Positions 8,152 through 16,889 are shown, counted from the stretch's first letter. The stretch is 33,315 nucleotides of DNA from an uncultured Bacteroidota bacterium (GCA_937139485.1 CAKZQD010000200.1:1-33315); one strand, 5' to 3'. Numbers and translations are program-made. The notes: generated from the letters alone by a model not told the origin.

Positions 8152-9039
8152 TCAAATAGATTCAACAAAAGATTTTAGATCGTCATATAAAATGATATTT
8201 TTCTTTTTGGGTTTATAATTTTCTAGTTGTCTTCCTAAAATATAAAATTGCTCATTTCTTTTTGATAAAATATTTCGATACATATCTTCTAAGTATGCCT
8301 CTACATTTTCTTTGCTAGGCTCTACAGTAAAATAACTAATAAATTCAATCTTATCATGCAATACTTGAAGATATTCTAAATTTTGAATAGGAACATTGGG
8401 CCCTAAATATATACTTTCATTTCCTTGGCTCAGTAATTCATAATGTACATACAACAGTCCAATTTGATGAATTTCATTTACTGGTAAAAAGAGAACATAA
8501 GTTTTATTATTTGTCTTTTCTTTGACTTTTAATTTTTCAATATTTAAAAGTATTTTTTGTGATATAAGAGTAGAAATAAAGTGTTCATGAACTGGTTTTA
8601 TAGTATTTGAATGCCATAATATTCCAATTTCTTTAAGCAAACGAGCAAAAACGTTTACAAATATTTCTTTAAAACTTACTTCGGCTATAAGCTTGGCATA
8701 GGTTGCATCGAAAAGCTTTTTGTCAAAATTTAGCATTGCTAGCTTAAAGTCATTATAAACCTCTTCATAAGTATTTCCTGCTATTAAAAGTTTTTTTATT
8801 TCTTCTTGAATTGCGCTTTCGTCTAATTCAGCAATTTTAGAAACTTTCCAACCGTTGTTGTTTAACAAAGCGATATTTAATATTTTTTGCAGCTCGTCAT
8901 TTCCATAAACTCGAATATTGGTGTCTGTTCTTTGTGGTTGAAAAAGATTGTATCTTTTTTCCCAAATACGAATAGTATGTGCTTTTACACCGCTTAAATT
9001 TTCTAAATCTTTTATTGAAAATACAGTCTTTATACTCAT
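8152..9039 (-). CDS. carH: Cobalamin-dependent MerR-family light-sensing repressor (CarH/LitR type)
   Basis: 295 residues. The MerR winged helix is at about 5-70 (FSIKDLENLSGVKAHTIRIW). The cobalamin cap helix motif W-x9-EH is exact (W142, E152, H153), with His143 directly after Trp142 as in Thermus CarH, where that His becomes the upper ligand after light. The B12-binding domain has ExHxxG (E189, H191, G194), with H191 the predicted lower axial ligand. By family knowledge, the dark adenosylcobalamin-bound tetramer represses and light releases it. It heads the carotenoid operon and faces its own operator (9051-9086), so autoregulation is likely. The target set inferred here is crt genes, photolyase, SRPBCC, SDR and tspO. 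Confidence 0.88.
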   Translation of the reverse strand: MSIKTVFSIKDLENLSGVKAHTIRIWEKRYNLFQPQRTDTNIRVYGNDELQKILNIALLNNNGWKVSKIAELDESAIQEEIKKLLIAGNTYEEVYNDFKLAMLNFDKKLFDATYAKLIAEVSFKEIFVNVFARLLKEIGILWHSNTIKPVHEHFISTLISQKILLNIEKLKVKEKTNNKTYVLFLPVNEIHQIGLLYVHYELLSQGNESIYLGPNVPIQNLEYLQVLHDKIEFISYFTVEPSKENVEAYLEDMYRNILSKRNEQFYILGRQLENYKPKKKNIILYDDLKSFVESI

Positions 9040-9050
9040 TGTAAATTTAC

Positions 9051-9086
9051 TTTTGTTTAACTATTTATTTACAAAGTTAAACTAAA
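9051..9086 (-). promoter_or_regulatory. carH promoter and predicted autoregulatory CarH operator
   Basis: TTTTGTTTA (9051-9059), N18, TAAACTAAA (9078-9086): same arms, one mismatch, and identical spacing to the sites at 1471-1506 and 8094-8129. On the minus strand the -7 element TAACTTTG spans 9079 to 9072, overlapping one arm and the spacer. The carH start codon is 33 bases downstream of the -7 element. Confidence 0.7.
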
Positions 9087-9101
9087 TAAATTAAAGAAGC
9101 A

Positions 9102-9881
9102 TCAATCTTGAAATTTTAATAAGCCTTTATACATTAGTGAAGCAGAAATAGCTCCTAAAATTGGTGCTAAGATATATACTGTAGCAAAAGAAAAACTAGG
9201 TTTCTGAAACACAATATTTCCCCAACCTACGAAATAAGAAAACAGTCTTGGACCAAAATCTCTAGCAGGATTAAAGCCTCCTTGAGTAATGGGCGCAAAT
9301 AATGTTATTAATGCTGCAACTGTAAACCCAATAAGCATTGGAGTAAATTTTGAAACATTTTTTTCAGAAATAAGCCAAAGAATCATAAACATTAGTACAA
9401 AAGTGCCAATAAATTCTGCAGTAAAAGCTTGAAAAACAGAAATAGATTTAAATTTTTCAGAAAAACCTGGATTGGGAAAATATTCACCAAACATAGAAGC
9501 AGAAACAATTGAAGCTTCAGAGCCTCTTATGATACTATTCACAGATTCAAAATCTGCAATAAAGCCAGAAAAGATAAAATAAAGAACAGCTGCAGAACAA
9601 AAAGCTCCAAAAAATTGCGATACTATATATAAAGGAATTTTTTTGTAAGAAAAAGTTCCTAAAACGGCAAAACCAACAGTTACAGCAGGATTAAGATGTG
9701 CATCAGAAAAATGATGCGCTACATAAATAGCTAAACTTACACCTATAAACCAAACCATTGCTATTTCGAACAAGCTACTATAACTACCAAATAAAATAGC
9801 AGATGCTACTGAGCCACAACCAAAAAAAACGATAATAAACGTTCCTAGAAACTCACCAATAAATTCTTTTATAAACCTCAC
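9102..9881 (-). CDS. MIP-family channel, aquaglyceroporin (GlpF-like)
   Basis: 259 residues with the two half-helix motifs of the family, HLNPAVTVGF and GGFNPARDFGPRLF. The Asp after NPAR is typical of glycerol-conducting members, so water/glycerol or small-solute passage across the inner membrane is likely. Six membrane helices are apparent. The start codon in this frame is GTG (9881); an ATG at 9883 is out of frame. A -7 element TACTTTTG is at 9905-9898. No glpK or glpD is adjacent, so physiological substrate remains open. It ends 63 bases from the carH start codon. Confidence 0.9.
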   Translation of the reverse strand: MRFIKEFIGEFLGTFIIVFFGCGSVASAILFGSYSSLFEIAMVWFIGVSLAIYVAHHFSDAHLNPAVTVGFAVLGTFSYKKIPLYIVSQFFGAFCSAAVLYFIFSGFIADFESVNSIIRGSEASIVSASMFGEYFPNPGFSEKFKSISVFQAFTAEFIGTFVLMFMILWLISEKNVSKFTPMLIGFTVAALITLFAPITQGGFNPARDFGPRLFSYFVGWGNIVFQKPSFSFATVYILAPILGAISASLMYKGLLKFQD

Positions 9882-9897
9882 ATTTTTTAAGTTGCAA

Positions 9898-9905
9898 CAA
9901 AAGTA
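9898..9905 (-). promoter_or_regulatory. Bacteroidota -7 promoter element for the MIP channel gene
   Basis: TACTTTTG on the minus strand matches TAnnTTTG exactly and lies 17 bases before the GTG start of the channel gene. Confidence 0.5.
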
Positions 9906-9922
9906 AACATTTTAAAAGACTA

Positions 9923-10768
9923 TTAATCTATCTTGATATACTCTAGAAGTACATTTTCATCTTGGTCTAGTAAAAAAAGTTTTAAGCCTTTTAACTGATA
10001 AGACTTCACTTTTCTTAAATTCTCTAAATATTCATTTTCTATAGACATTTCTGAGCAAAGTTTTCTCGTAGCTCCAATATTTGTAAAAGACAATTGATTT
10101 TCTGCACTACTTTCTAAACTTCCAAACATCCTGTTACAAGATGCAAAACCACTAAAAGTCATTTCTTTGGTGTTCATTTCTAAAATTAAATTTTTACTCA
10201 TTTCAACTTCTTGACCTAGCATTTGTTTTAGTCCCCAAATATCATAGAGCTTGAGCAATGGTGTTTTTTCGTGATTATAAACGCCAATTTCTCCTACTTC
10301 TTCAATTTCTTTTTTTGTATCTACATATCTATAATTCAAAACAAGTTTACCATTATAATCATATAAATACAACAAATCTTTTTTGATTTTGTAAGTACTT
10401 ATTCTTCTCAAAATTCCATTGTATTCAATTTCCATAGCCATTAAATCTTCATTGCAAGACATCATCGTCATACCTATGTTTTTAAATTTTATCTTAGATT
10501 TATATTCTGGTTCCATTTTACCAAAAATATTATTGCAAAAAGATTTTCCGTTAAAGCTTAAATCAGTCATATTAATTTCTAAAAAAACATTTTCAGCATC
10601 TATTGTAGAACCATTTACAGATTCCAATATCCAAATACTAGAAATATCTCTAACTTCTTCGGTTTCTTGGCTCATCGTAAGTTCGTTTTCTGTTTTTGAA
10701 ATATTTTTGTTGCTACACGCTGAGGCAAATAGAATTCCTATAATTAATATTAGATTTAAGTTTTTCAT
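9923..10768 (-). CDS. Lipoprotein with two META/HslJ-like domains
   Basis: 281 residues from ATG 10768. The signal peptide ends in a lipobox (LFASAC, Cys18), so the protein should be lipidated and exported. Two META-type domains follow: the first has FNGKSFCNNIFG and NIGMTMMSC, the second FSGFASCNRMFG and NIGATRKLC, the paired Cys pattern seen in HslJ-like proteins. The molecular role of META domains is poorly known; in E. coli HslJ relates to heat and novobiocin tolerance. An in-frame extension to 10864 runs into the neighbouring ATPase gene and would place the signal peptide internally, so it is rejected. Confidence 0.82.
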   Translation of the reverse strand: MKNLNLILIIGILFASACSNKNISKTENELTMSQETEEVRDISSIWILESVNGSTIDAENVFLEINMTDLSFNGKSFCNNIFGKMEPEYKSKIKFKNIGMTMMSCNEDLMAMEIEYNGILRRISTYKIKKDLLYLYDYNGKLVLNYRYVDTKKEIEEVGEIGVYNHEKTPLLKLYDIWGLKQMLGQEVEMSKNLILEMNTKEMTFSGFASCNRMFGSLESSAENQLSFTNIGATRKLCSEMSIENEYLENLRKVKSYQLKGLKLFLLDQDENVLLEYIKID

Positions 10769-10791
10769 TTTATTGTGCTTTGTTTTATGTA

Positions 10792-11928
10792 TTACAAAAT
10801 GTAGTCCAAATAATTTTGTTTGTTTACTACGTGAAATTCTGAACCTGGATAAGCCTTTGCCCAAGCGCCAGGAATTTTCACTTTTCGCTTTTCATTCCAC
10901 TTTATTTCAAATGCATGTAATGAATTTGCAGATTCTTCTACCCAATCTATTTCCTGCTGGTCATAAGTTCTCCAAAAGTAATTTCGAACATCCAAACCTG
11001 TATAATGTTGAAATTTTATGCGCTCAGAAATAAAATAATTTTCCCATAAATCTCCAATATCCATTCTAGAATCTATTCTATTAAAGTTTCCAATTATTGC
11101 ATTTCTAATACCGTTGTCTGCAAAATACCAGCGGTTCATTTTGGTTACTTCTTTACGTAAATTTCTACTGTAACCTCTTACTTTATAAATTACAAAAACT
11201 TTAGTCAGCAAATCCAAATAGTTTTCCACTGTGTTTTTGCTCATTCCTAGTTTTTGTCCCAGTTCTTCCAGAGAAACTTCTTTTCCTACTTGAAAAGCGA
11301 TTAAGGTCAATAAATCCATAATTTTATCTGAATTTCTAATACCATCAAAAGCCAAAATATCTTTTAATAAGTATGAACTTACCAATTCATTGAGATACTT
11401 TTCTTTATCTGCCCAAGATTCATATTGTTCTAATTCTGGATAAGTTCCAAAAATCAATCTTTCTTCTAGCTTAGAAACCGTTTCTGGATATTTTTCATAA
11501 TTACTAAATTCCATTTGCGCCAGCGGAAATAGATACAAAGTATTTTTTCTACCTACTAGCGGTTCGCCCAGTTTATTATTCAAATCAAACATTGAAGAAC
11601 CCGTAGCCATTATTTTTATATCGGGAATATTATCTACTATCAATTTCAGTATCAAACCAATTTCTGGAATTGCTTGCGCTTCGTCTATGACCAATAAATC
11701 TATATTTCGCAAAAGCCGTTTGTAGTTAGAAATACTTCTTTCTTCTAGTATTTTCACATCTGAAACATCTTCGCCATGTAATTTTAAGTAAGTGTTTTCT
11801 TCTACATGTTCTAAATGAAAATTAATGAGTTCGGTTTTACCAACACGCCTAGCACCCAATAAAATCAATACTTTATTGGGTCTTAATAGTTTTTTGAAGT
11901 TTTTATATGCTGCTCGTTTTAAGTACAT
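10792..11928 (-). CDS. AAA-family ATPase with DUF4143 C-terminal domain
   Basis: 378 residues. Walker A is GARRVGKT (25-32), Walker B is LLVIDEAQ (78-85) and a sensor-like ATGSS follows. The middle holds a winged-helix-like stretch (LEELGQKLGMSKNTVENYL) and the C-terminus the DUF4143 nuclease-like fold remnant (WENYFISERI, EIDWVE, AFEIKW). This family is widespread in Bacteroidota and archaea with no settled function. ATG 11928 is preferred to 11949, since MYLKRAAY is the usual family start. A -7 element TATATTTG lies at 11954-11947 and two long palindromes just upstream of it. Confidence 0.87.
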   Translation of the reverse strand: MYLKRAAYKNFKKLLRPNKVLILLGARRVGKTELINFHLEHVEENTYLKLHGEDVSDVKILEERSISNYKRLLRNIDLLVIDEAQAIPEIGLILKLIVDNIPDIKIMATGSSMFDLNNKLGEPLVGRKNTLYLFPLAQMEFSNYEKYPETVSKLEERLIFGTYPELEQYESWADKEKYLNELVSSYLLKDILAFDGIRNSDKIMDLLTLIAFQVGKEVSLEELGQKLGMSKNTVENYLDLLTKVFVIYKVRGYSRNLRKEVTKMNRWYFADNGIRNAIIGNFNRIDSRMDIGDLWENYFISERIKFQHYTGLDVRNYFWRTYDQQEIDWVEESANSLHAFEIKWNEKRKVKIPGAWAKAYPGSEFHVVNKQNYLDYIL

Positions 11929-11946
11929 AAATCTTACTTTACAGTA

Positions 11947-11954
11947 CAAATATA
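11947..11954 (-). promoter_or_regulatory. -7 promoter element for the AAA/DUF4143 ATPase
   Basis: TATATTTG on the minus strand matches TAnnTTTG and lies 18 bases before the ATG at 11928. The two palindromes at 11971-12030 occupy its -33 region and beyond. Confidence 0.6.
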
Positions 11955-11970
11955 CAAAACAAATAGCAAA

Positions 11971-12030
11971 CTGACAGAATTAATGTTAATTCCGTCAGTA
12001 TATTGACGGTATTAACGTTAATTGCGTCAA
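11971..12030. promoter_or_regulatory. Two tandem 28-bp palindromes, candidate operator
   Basis: 11971-11998 reads CTGACnGAATTAAT and its complement; 12003-12030 reads TTGACGnnATTAAC and its complement. Both share TGAC..ATTAAyGTTAAT..GTCA, and their centres are 32 bp apart, about three helical turns. They sit in the promoter of the DUF4143 ATPase gene, upstream of the -7 element. The binding protein is unknown; the ATPase itself contains a helix-turn-helix-like segment. Confidence 0.7.
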
Positions 12031-12052
12031 TAGAATGTAAGCTTTAAACATT

Positions 12053-12505
12053 TTATATTTCTTGATTGCTATCAATTCTCTTCAGATAAGCTTTTACTTC
12101 TGAAACTACAGGGTGTTCTGAACCAAACAAAAACCATTTTGAATAAGGTATAAAAACAATCTTTTTTCCAAAAGTGCTATTCTTATTCAAGTAAATAGTT
12201 ATTTCTTTTGTTCGCCAATCCCTAAAACTTATGTCTTTTATAATTACTAAAGGTATTTTTTCAGTTTTCTGAAATCCTTTTACATAAAGATAAGAATTAT
12301 CTCCTTGAACAAAACTTAAACTAAAAGCGTAATAAATAGAGAAAATAGATGCTGGAAAAAGAAATAATAATGCACTAAAATCATAATTTTCTACGCTCAT
12401 AAATAAAAATGCATATAGTGCATAAATAAAAGTAGATGTCATAATAAATGGAAAAAAATATTTCCAAAAATATGTAGATGAATTAGAAGTAAGATTTACT
12501 TTCAT
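12053..12505 (-). CDS. Small membrane protein with PH-like soluble tail, unrecognised
   Basis: 150 residues. Two hydrophobic helices form a hairpin at about 15-65 (YFFPFIMTSTFIYALYAFLF; LLFLFPASIFSIYYAF), followed by a beta-rich tail (LYVKGFQKTEKIPLVIIKDI, ITIYLN) resembling the bacterial PH-like domains found in small membrane proteins. No enzyme motif is present. A near-consensus -7 element TATCTTTA is at 12519-12512. It sits alone, 22 bases from the twin palindromes, with no operon partner; function unknown. Confidence 0.65.
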   Translation of the reverse strand: MKVNLTSNSSTYFWKYFFPFIMTSTFIYALYAFLFMSVENYDFSALLFLFPASIFSIYYAFSLSFVQGDNSYLYVKGFQKTEKIPLVIIKDISFRDWRTKEITIYLNKNSTFGKKIVFIPYSKWFLFGSEHPVVSEVKAYLKRIDSNQEI

Positions 12506-12625
12506 ACACTATAAAGATACAAAAATTTGGCTTAAGGATTGAAGCTTTGTCTAAGCTCTTTGTTTTTTTTCAAAACAAAAGCGAGAGCGTAAAGCCTGGT
12601 GCCGCCCTTTGCGGCAAAAGCCCAT

Positions 12626-12660
12626 AAAAAAAGTCCAACGAAATAAATCATTGGACTTTT
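12626..12660 (-). terminator. Rho-independent terminator of the sucAB transcript
   Basis: Stem AAAAGTCCAA (12629-12638) pairs with TTGGACTTTT (12651-12660) across a 12-base loop; on the minus strand it is followed by a run of seven T. It lies about 90 bases downstream of the sucB stop. Confidence 0.75.
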
Positions 12661-12676
12661 ATAATTTAAAATTGAG

Positions 12677-12696
12677 ATTCCTGCCTACGCAGGAAT
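12677..12696. repeat. Short hairpin repeat
   Basis: ATTCCTGC-CTAC-GCAGGAAT is a perfect 8-bp inverted repeat followed by GACG, the ending also seen in the longer dispersed repeats at 28482-28589 and 30800-30832. Confidence 0.6.
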
Positions 12697-12749
12697 GACG
12701 TATGCAAAAAAAAACATTAACTATTTAACAATAAACTAAATAACCAAAC

Positions 12750-14015
12750 TTACATTCCCAACATAAACGCAACTGGGTCTTCTCCTATTAGCATCGTTTC
12801 TGGGTTTTCTAGGTAATTCTTTACTGCTACTAAGAAAGATACCGATTCTTTTCCGTCTACTACTCTGTGGTCGTAACTCAAGGCTAGGTACATCATTGGT
12901 AAAATAACTACTTCTCCGTTTACTGCCATAGGTCGCTCTATAATGTTGTGCATTCCCAAAATAGCAGACTGCGGCATATTTAAAATTGGTGTAGAAAGCA
13001 TAGATCCGAAAACTCCGCCATTGGTAATAGAAAATGTCCCTCCGTCCATTTCGTCTATAGTCAGTTCACCTTTTAAACCTCTTACTGCCAGTCTTTTAAC
13101 TTCTTTTTCTATACCGTCCATAGAAAGTGATTCTGCATTTCTAATAACTGGAACAACTAAACCTTTTGGAGTAGAAACGGCGATAGATACATCTACATAG
13201 TCGTGAAAAATGAGTTGTCCTTTTTCTTCATCTATGTAAGCATTTATAGCAGGAAATTTCTGCAATGCTAGTGCGCAAGCTCTAGTAAAAAACGACATAA
13301 ATCCTAAATTCACATCATATTTTTCTCTAAAATCTTTTTTGTACTTGGCACGAATATCCATAATTGGCTTCAGGTTAACTTCGTTGAAAGTCGTTAACAT
13401 AGCCGTGCTATTTTTTGCTTCTACCAAACGTCTAGAAATCGTTTTACGCAAACGAGACATTTTTTGAGTAGTTTCTTCTCTTGAAAATGCTTTATGGTTA
13501 TTGATTAATATTTCTGCACCTTGCGAAGCTGAAATACTTCCATTTTCGATAGCTGCTACTACATCTGCTTTGGTAATTTTACCATTGGCACCGGTTCCTT
13601 TTATGTTTGCGGCATTTACATTGTTTGCACTTGCTATATTTGCTGCTAGCGGTGTAGCGTTTTCTATTTTAGATGCTACAGCAGCAGTTTCTTGCTTTGG
13701 TGCTTCTTTTTTTGCTTCTGCTTTTGGTGCTTCGGCTTTCTTTTCTTCAGCTTTTGGCTCCGCTTTTTTCTCTGGTGCTTTGGCTGAAGTATCTATAGTA
13801 CATATTAATGCACCGATTTCTAAATCGTCTCCTTCTGCGGCTACATATTTTACTGTTCCAGCTTTTTCGGCATACAATTCTTGAGAGGCTTTGTCTGTTT
13901 CCATTTCCACAAGAGCTTGGTCCATTTCTACATATTCACCGTCTTCTACTAGCCACTGCGCTAGGGTTACTTCTGTTATCGACTCTGCTAAACTTGGTAC
14001 TTTTACTTCTAACAT
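12750..14015 (-). CDS. sucB: 2-oxoglutarate dehydrogenase E2 (dihydrolipoyl succinyltransferase)
   Basis: 421 residues. Lipoyl domain with METDKASQ (lipoylated Lys42), an Ala/Lys/Glu-rich linker (about 80-115), a peripheral E3-binding domain ([28 protein letters not shown]) and the acyltransferase domain ending in SYDHRVVDG with the catalytic His. It transfers succinyl from E1 to CoA in the TCA cycle. It follows sucA on the same strand after 113 bases that contain 15-bp tandem repeats. The lipoamide dehydrogenase (E3) gene is not in the window. Confidence 0.95.
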   Translation of the reverse strand: MLEVKVPSLAESITEVTLAQWLVEDGEYVEMDQALVEMETDKASQELYAEKAGTVKYVAAEGDDLEIGALICTIDTSAKAPEKKAEPKAEEKKAEAPKAEAKKEAPKQETAAVASKIENATPLAANIASANNVNAANIKGTGANGKITKADVVAAIENGSISASQGAEILINNHKAFSREETTQKMSRLRKTISRRLVEAKNSTAMLTTFNEVNLKPIMDIRAKYKKDFREKYDVNLGFMSFFTRACALALQKFPAINAYIDEEKGQLIFHDYVDVSIAVSTPKGLVVPVIRNAESLSMDGIEKEVKRLAVRGLKGELTIDEMDGGTFSITNGGVFGSMLSTPILNMPQSAILGMHNIIERPMAVNGEVVILPMMYLALSYDHRVVDGKESVSFLVAVKNYLENPETMLIGEDPVAFMLGM

Positions 14016-14075
14016 TCTTTTTTGCTTTTGGCTATCAGCTTTTGGCTTTTAGCTATTATACTTTAATACTAATTA

Positions 14076-14120
14076 CTTACTACTTACATACTTACTACTT
14101 AAATACTTACTACTTAAATA
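14076..14120. repeat. Three 15-bp tandem repeats between sucA and sucB
   Basis: Copies at 14076-14090 (CTTACTACTTACATA), 14091-14105 and 14106-14120 (both CTTACTACTTAAATA), then a decayed fourth. Such short arrays can vary in copy number between strains. A nearby doubled TTTTGGCT lies at about 14027-14050. Confidence 0.9.
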
Positions 14121-14128
14121 CTCGTTAC

Positions 14129-16852
14129 TTATTTTTCGTTAAACGCTCTATTCAACAAATCTTGTTGTTCTCTTAGATGTTGTTTTTTAAATCCTGTAGC
14201 TGGCGAAGCTGAATTTTTTCTTGCTATTGGTCTCAAATCATACTTTTGGTAAGTTCTTTGCAACATAAAACTCCAAGCGCCCATATTTTCTGGTTCTTCT
14301 TGTACCCAAAGGTGTGTTTTGGCATTGCTATATTTTTTCATAGCTGCTTCTATTCCATCATAAGGAATTGGGTAAAGTTGTTCTAACCTTACTATGGCTA
14401 CATCTTCTCTTTTTTCTTCGTCTCTTTTTTCCATCAAATCGAAAGAAACTTTTCCTGTACAGAACAAGATTCTTTTTACTTTTTTGGCATCTTCTACATA
14501 TTTATCGTCCAGTACTTCTTGGAAACTTCCTGTAAACAACTTGTCTATATGCGACTGTGTTCTTGGATGTCTCAATAGTGATTTTGGCGACATATTTATC
14601 AATGGTTTTCTAAACTTCCAAGCTAATTGTCTTCTTATGGCATGAAAAAAGTTAGAAGCGTCTGTAATGTTTGTTACTACAGTATTTAGTTCTGCACACA
14701 TTTGTAAGTACCTTTCAAAACGTGCACTTGAATGTTCTGGCCCTTGACCTTCATAACCGTGTGGTAACAGCATCATTAAACCACTACATCTATTCCATTT
14801 AGATTCTGAAGCCGTTACATATTGGTCTATCATAGCTTGTGCGGTGTTTGAAAAATCTCCAAACTGTGCTTCCCAAACTACCAAACTATCTGGCGACATC
14901 ATAGAATATCCAAACTCATAACCTAAAACTGCATATTCAGACAAGTGTGAATTATGTATTAAAAATCTTCCTTGATCTTTAGACAATTTACTTAACCTAT
15001 TATATTCTTCATTTGTTTTTTCATCATATATAGTAGCGTGTCTGTGAGAGAAAGTTCCTCTTTTCACATCTTGACCGCTCATTCTTACATCTTTTCCGTC
15101 TAAAAGAATAGAACCAAATGCCATCAATTCGGCTGCTGCCCAATCTACAGATTTGTTTTCGTTCATTATTTGCCTTCTATTTTCCAAGTATTTTTGTACT
15201 TTTCTTATCGGCTTAAAATTTTCTGGATAGGTAATTAATGCATTAATAATCGTCTTTGCATCTTTTTTGGTGATAGCCGTTTTTGGCGATTTCAAAAAAT
15301 CTTTAGATTTAGCTACACCCAAATTTTTCCAAGCTAATTCTGGAAGTTGTGGTTCGTGTTTTACTTTATTTTGTTTTACGTCTTCGAGTCTATCTTGTAG
15401 CAACGCCCAAAATTCGTCATCAAATTTTTTGGCAAGTTCTTTTTCTATTTCTCCTTTAGAAGACAAAGCCTCTACATATAAATCTCTTACGTTTTTGTGT
15501 TTATTTATTTTTCCATAAAGTAATGGCTGTGTAAACTTTGGATCATCGCCTTCGTTGTGACCGTGTTTTCTATAACCTACTATATCTATAAAAATTTCTT
15601 TTTTAAATTTTTGTCTGTATTCTGCAGCCATTTCTGCTACATAAACTACAGATTCTATATCGTCTGCATTTACTTGTAGAATTGGTGCTTCAATAGTTCT
15701 AGCTATACTTGCAGCATAATCGCTTGAACGTGCATCGCCAAAATCTGTGGTAAATCCAATTTGATTGTTGATGACTATATGTATAGTTCCACCGTTTGAA
15801 TAAGCGTCCAATTTGCTCATTTGTAGCGTTTCATATACTATACCTTGACCTGCTACTGCAGCATCTCCATGAAGAATTAGCGGCATTATTTTAGAAAAGT
15901 CATTATTGTATAAATCGTCTGCTTTGGCACGAGCAAAGCCACCAACTACTGGTGCTACAGCTTCAAGGTGAGACGGATTTGGCATTAATTCCAAGAATAC
16001 TTTCTTATTGTTTGTTGTTTTATAGTTTGATCTAAAACCTAGGTGATATTTTACATCGCCATCGCCATAGTTTTTCTTTGGTTCGTTGCCTTCAAACTCA
16101 TCAAAAATTTCTGCGTAGGTTTTTCCTAGTACGTTTGCTAGCACATTAAGTCTTCCTCTATGTGCCATTCCTATTACTACATCTTCTACGCCACTATCTG
16201 CGGCAGAATTTATTATAGATTCTATTGCTGGAATTACAGATTCGCAACCTTCTAGTGAAAAACGCTTCTCTCCTACATATTTTTTTCCAAGAAACTGCTC
16301 AAAAACAACTGCTTTGTTTAATTGTTTTAGGATAATTTCCTTTTTTGCTATTGAAAACTCTGCATGACTAGGGTTATTTTCTACCTTTTCTCTTAGCCAA
16401 GCTATTTCCTCTTTTTCTCTTATATAATTGTATTGAAAACCAATTTTTTTGCAGTAACACAATTCTAGATGTTGAATAATATCTTCTAGTGTTGCCGGAC
16501 CTTGACCTGTTAAATTTCCTGCGGCAAAAGTTTTCTTTAAGTCTGCTTTTGACAGTCCAAAATTTTCTACTTCTAAGTTGGCGTGCCTATCTTTTCTGTC
16601 TCTAATAGGATTGGTATCTGCCATCAAGTGACCAAAATTTCGGTAAGCTTCTATAAGTAGAGCTACTTTAAATTCGTCTTGAATGTTTCCAGAAGCGTAG
16701 TTTTCGTCTTTTCCGTTGTCTACGGCATAGTCGAAGCCGTCAAAAAACTTGCGATACTCTGTATCTACACTTTCAGGATTTGACCTGTAGGTCTCATACA
16801 AATTATCAATATACTCTGGATGGGAATTGCTTAAATATGAAAAATTTTTCAT
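14129..16852 (-). CDS. sucA: 2-oxoglutarate dehydrogenase E1
   Basis: 907 residues, normal for the family. The N-terminal motif FSYLSNSHPEYIDNLYETY is the E2/E1 contact helix; the TPP domain has AHRGRLNVLANVLGK, HGDAAVAGQGIVYETLQ and INNQIGFTT; the C-terminal part has GYEGQGPEHSSARFER and LWVQEEPENMGAW. It decarboxylates 2-oxoglutarate and reductively succinylates E2. Transcribed toward sucB; its promoter has a -7 element TAAATTTG at 16889-16882, divergent from tpx. It coexists with the ferredoxin-dependent enzyme at 22580-25428, which catalyses the same carbon conversion reversibly. Confidence 0.96.
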   Translation of the reverse strand: MKNFSYLSNSHPEYIDNLYETYRSNPESVDTEYRKFFDGFDYAVDNGKDENYASGNIQDEFKVALLIEAYRNFGHLMADTNPIRDRKDRHANLEVENFGLSKADLKKTFAAGNLTGQGPATLEDIIQHLELCYCKKIGFQYNYIREKEEIAWLREKVENNPSHAEFSIAKKEIILKQLNKAVVFEQFLGKKYVGEKRFSLEGCESVIPAIESIINSAADSGVEDVVIGMAHRGRLNVLANVLGKTYAEIFDEFEGNEPKKNYGDGDVKYHLGFRSNYKTTNNKKVFLELMPNPSHLEAVAPVVGGFARAKADDLYNNDFSKIMPLILHGDAAVAGQGIVYETLQMSKLDAYSNGGTIHIVINNQIGFTTDFGDARSSDYAASIARTIEAPILQVNADDIESVVYVAEMAAEYRQKFKKEIFIDIVGYRKHGHNEGDDPKFTQPLLYGKINKHKNVRDLYVEALSSKGEIEKELAKKFDDEFWALLQDRLEDVKQNKVKHEPQLPELAWKNLGVAKSKDFLKSPKTAITKKDAKTIINALITYPENFKPIRKVQKYLENRRQIMNENKSVDWAAAELMAFGSILLDGKDVRMSGQDVKRGTFSHRHATIYDEKTNEEYNRLSKLSKDQGRFLIHNSHLSEYAVLGYEFGYSMMSPDSLVVWEAQFGDFSNTAQAMIDQYVTASESKWNRCSGLMMLLPHGYEGQGPEHSSARFERYLQMCAELNTVVTNITDASNFFHAIRRQLAWKFRKPLINMSPKSLLRHPRTQSHIDKLFTGSFQEVLDDKYVEDAKKVKRILFCTGKVSFDLMEKRDEEKREDVAIVRLEQLYPIPYDGIEAAMKKYSNAKTHLWVQEEPENMGAWSFMLQRTYQKYDLRPIARKNSASPATGFKKQHLREQQDLLNRAFNEK

Positions 16853-16881
16853 TTTTGATTTTAATGTTTCAATATATAAGA

Positions 16882-16889
16882 CAAATTTA
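16882..16889 (-). promoter_or_regulatory. -7 promoter element of sucA
   Basis: TAAATTTG on the minus strand matches TAnnTTTG and lies 30 bases before the sucA start codon. Confidence 0.6.

Larger units (their letters stand above)
12506..12749. other. Intergenic region with terminator and hairpin repeats
   Basis: No gene is visible. It contains GCCGC/GCGGC hairpin bases at 12601-12615, the sucB terminator at 12626-12660 and the ATTCCTGC/GCAGGAAT hairpin at 12677-12696. Confidence 0.6.

Noticed and set aside
9102..9881. MIP channel as part of the CarH regulon
   Set aside because: It is next to carH but has its own -7 element and no TTTTGTTTA-N18-TAAACAAAA site of its own; its start faces away from the operator.
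10769..10864. N-terminal extension of the META lipoprotein
   Set aside because: It overlaps the ATPase gene and buries the signal peptide and lipobox.
14076..14120. Short tandem repeats as a CRISPR array
   Set aside because: The 15-base units are contiguous with no spacers, and no cas gene is in the window.
12750..16852. Large plus-strand open frames opposite sucAB
   Set aside because: They are antisense to strongly recognised genes and carry no motif.
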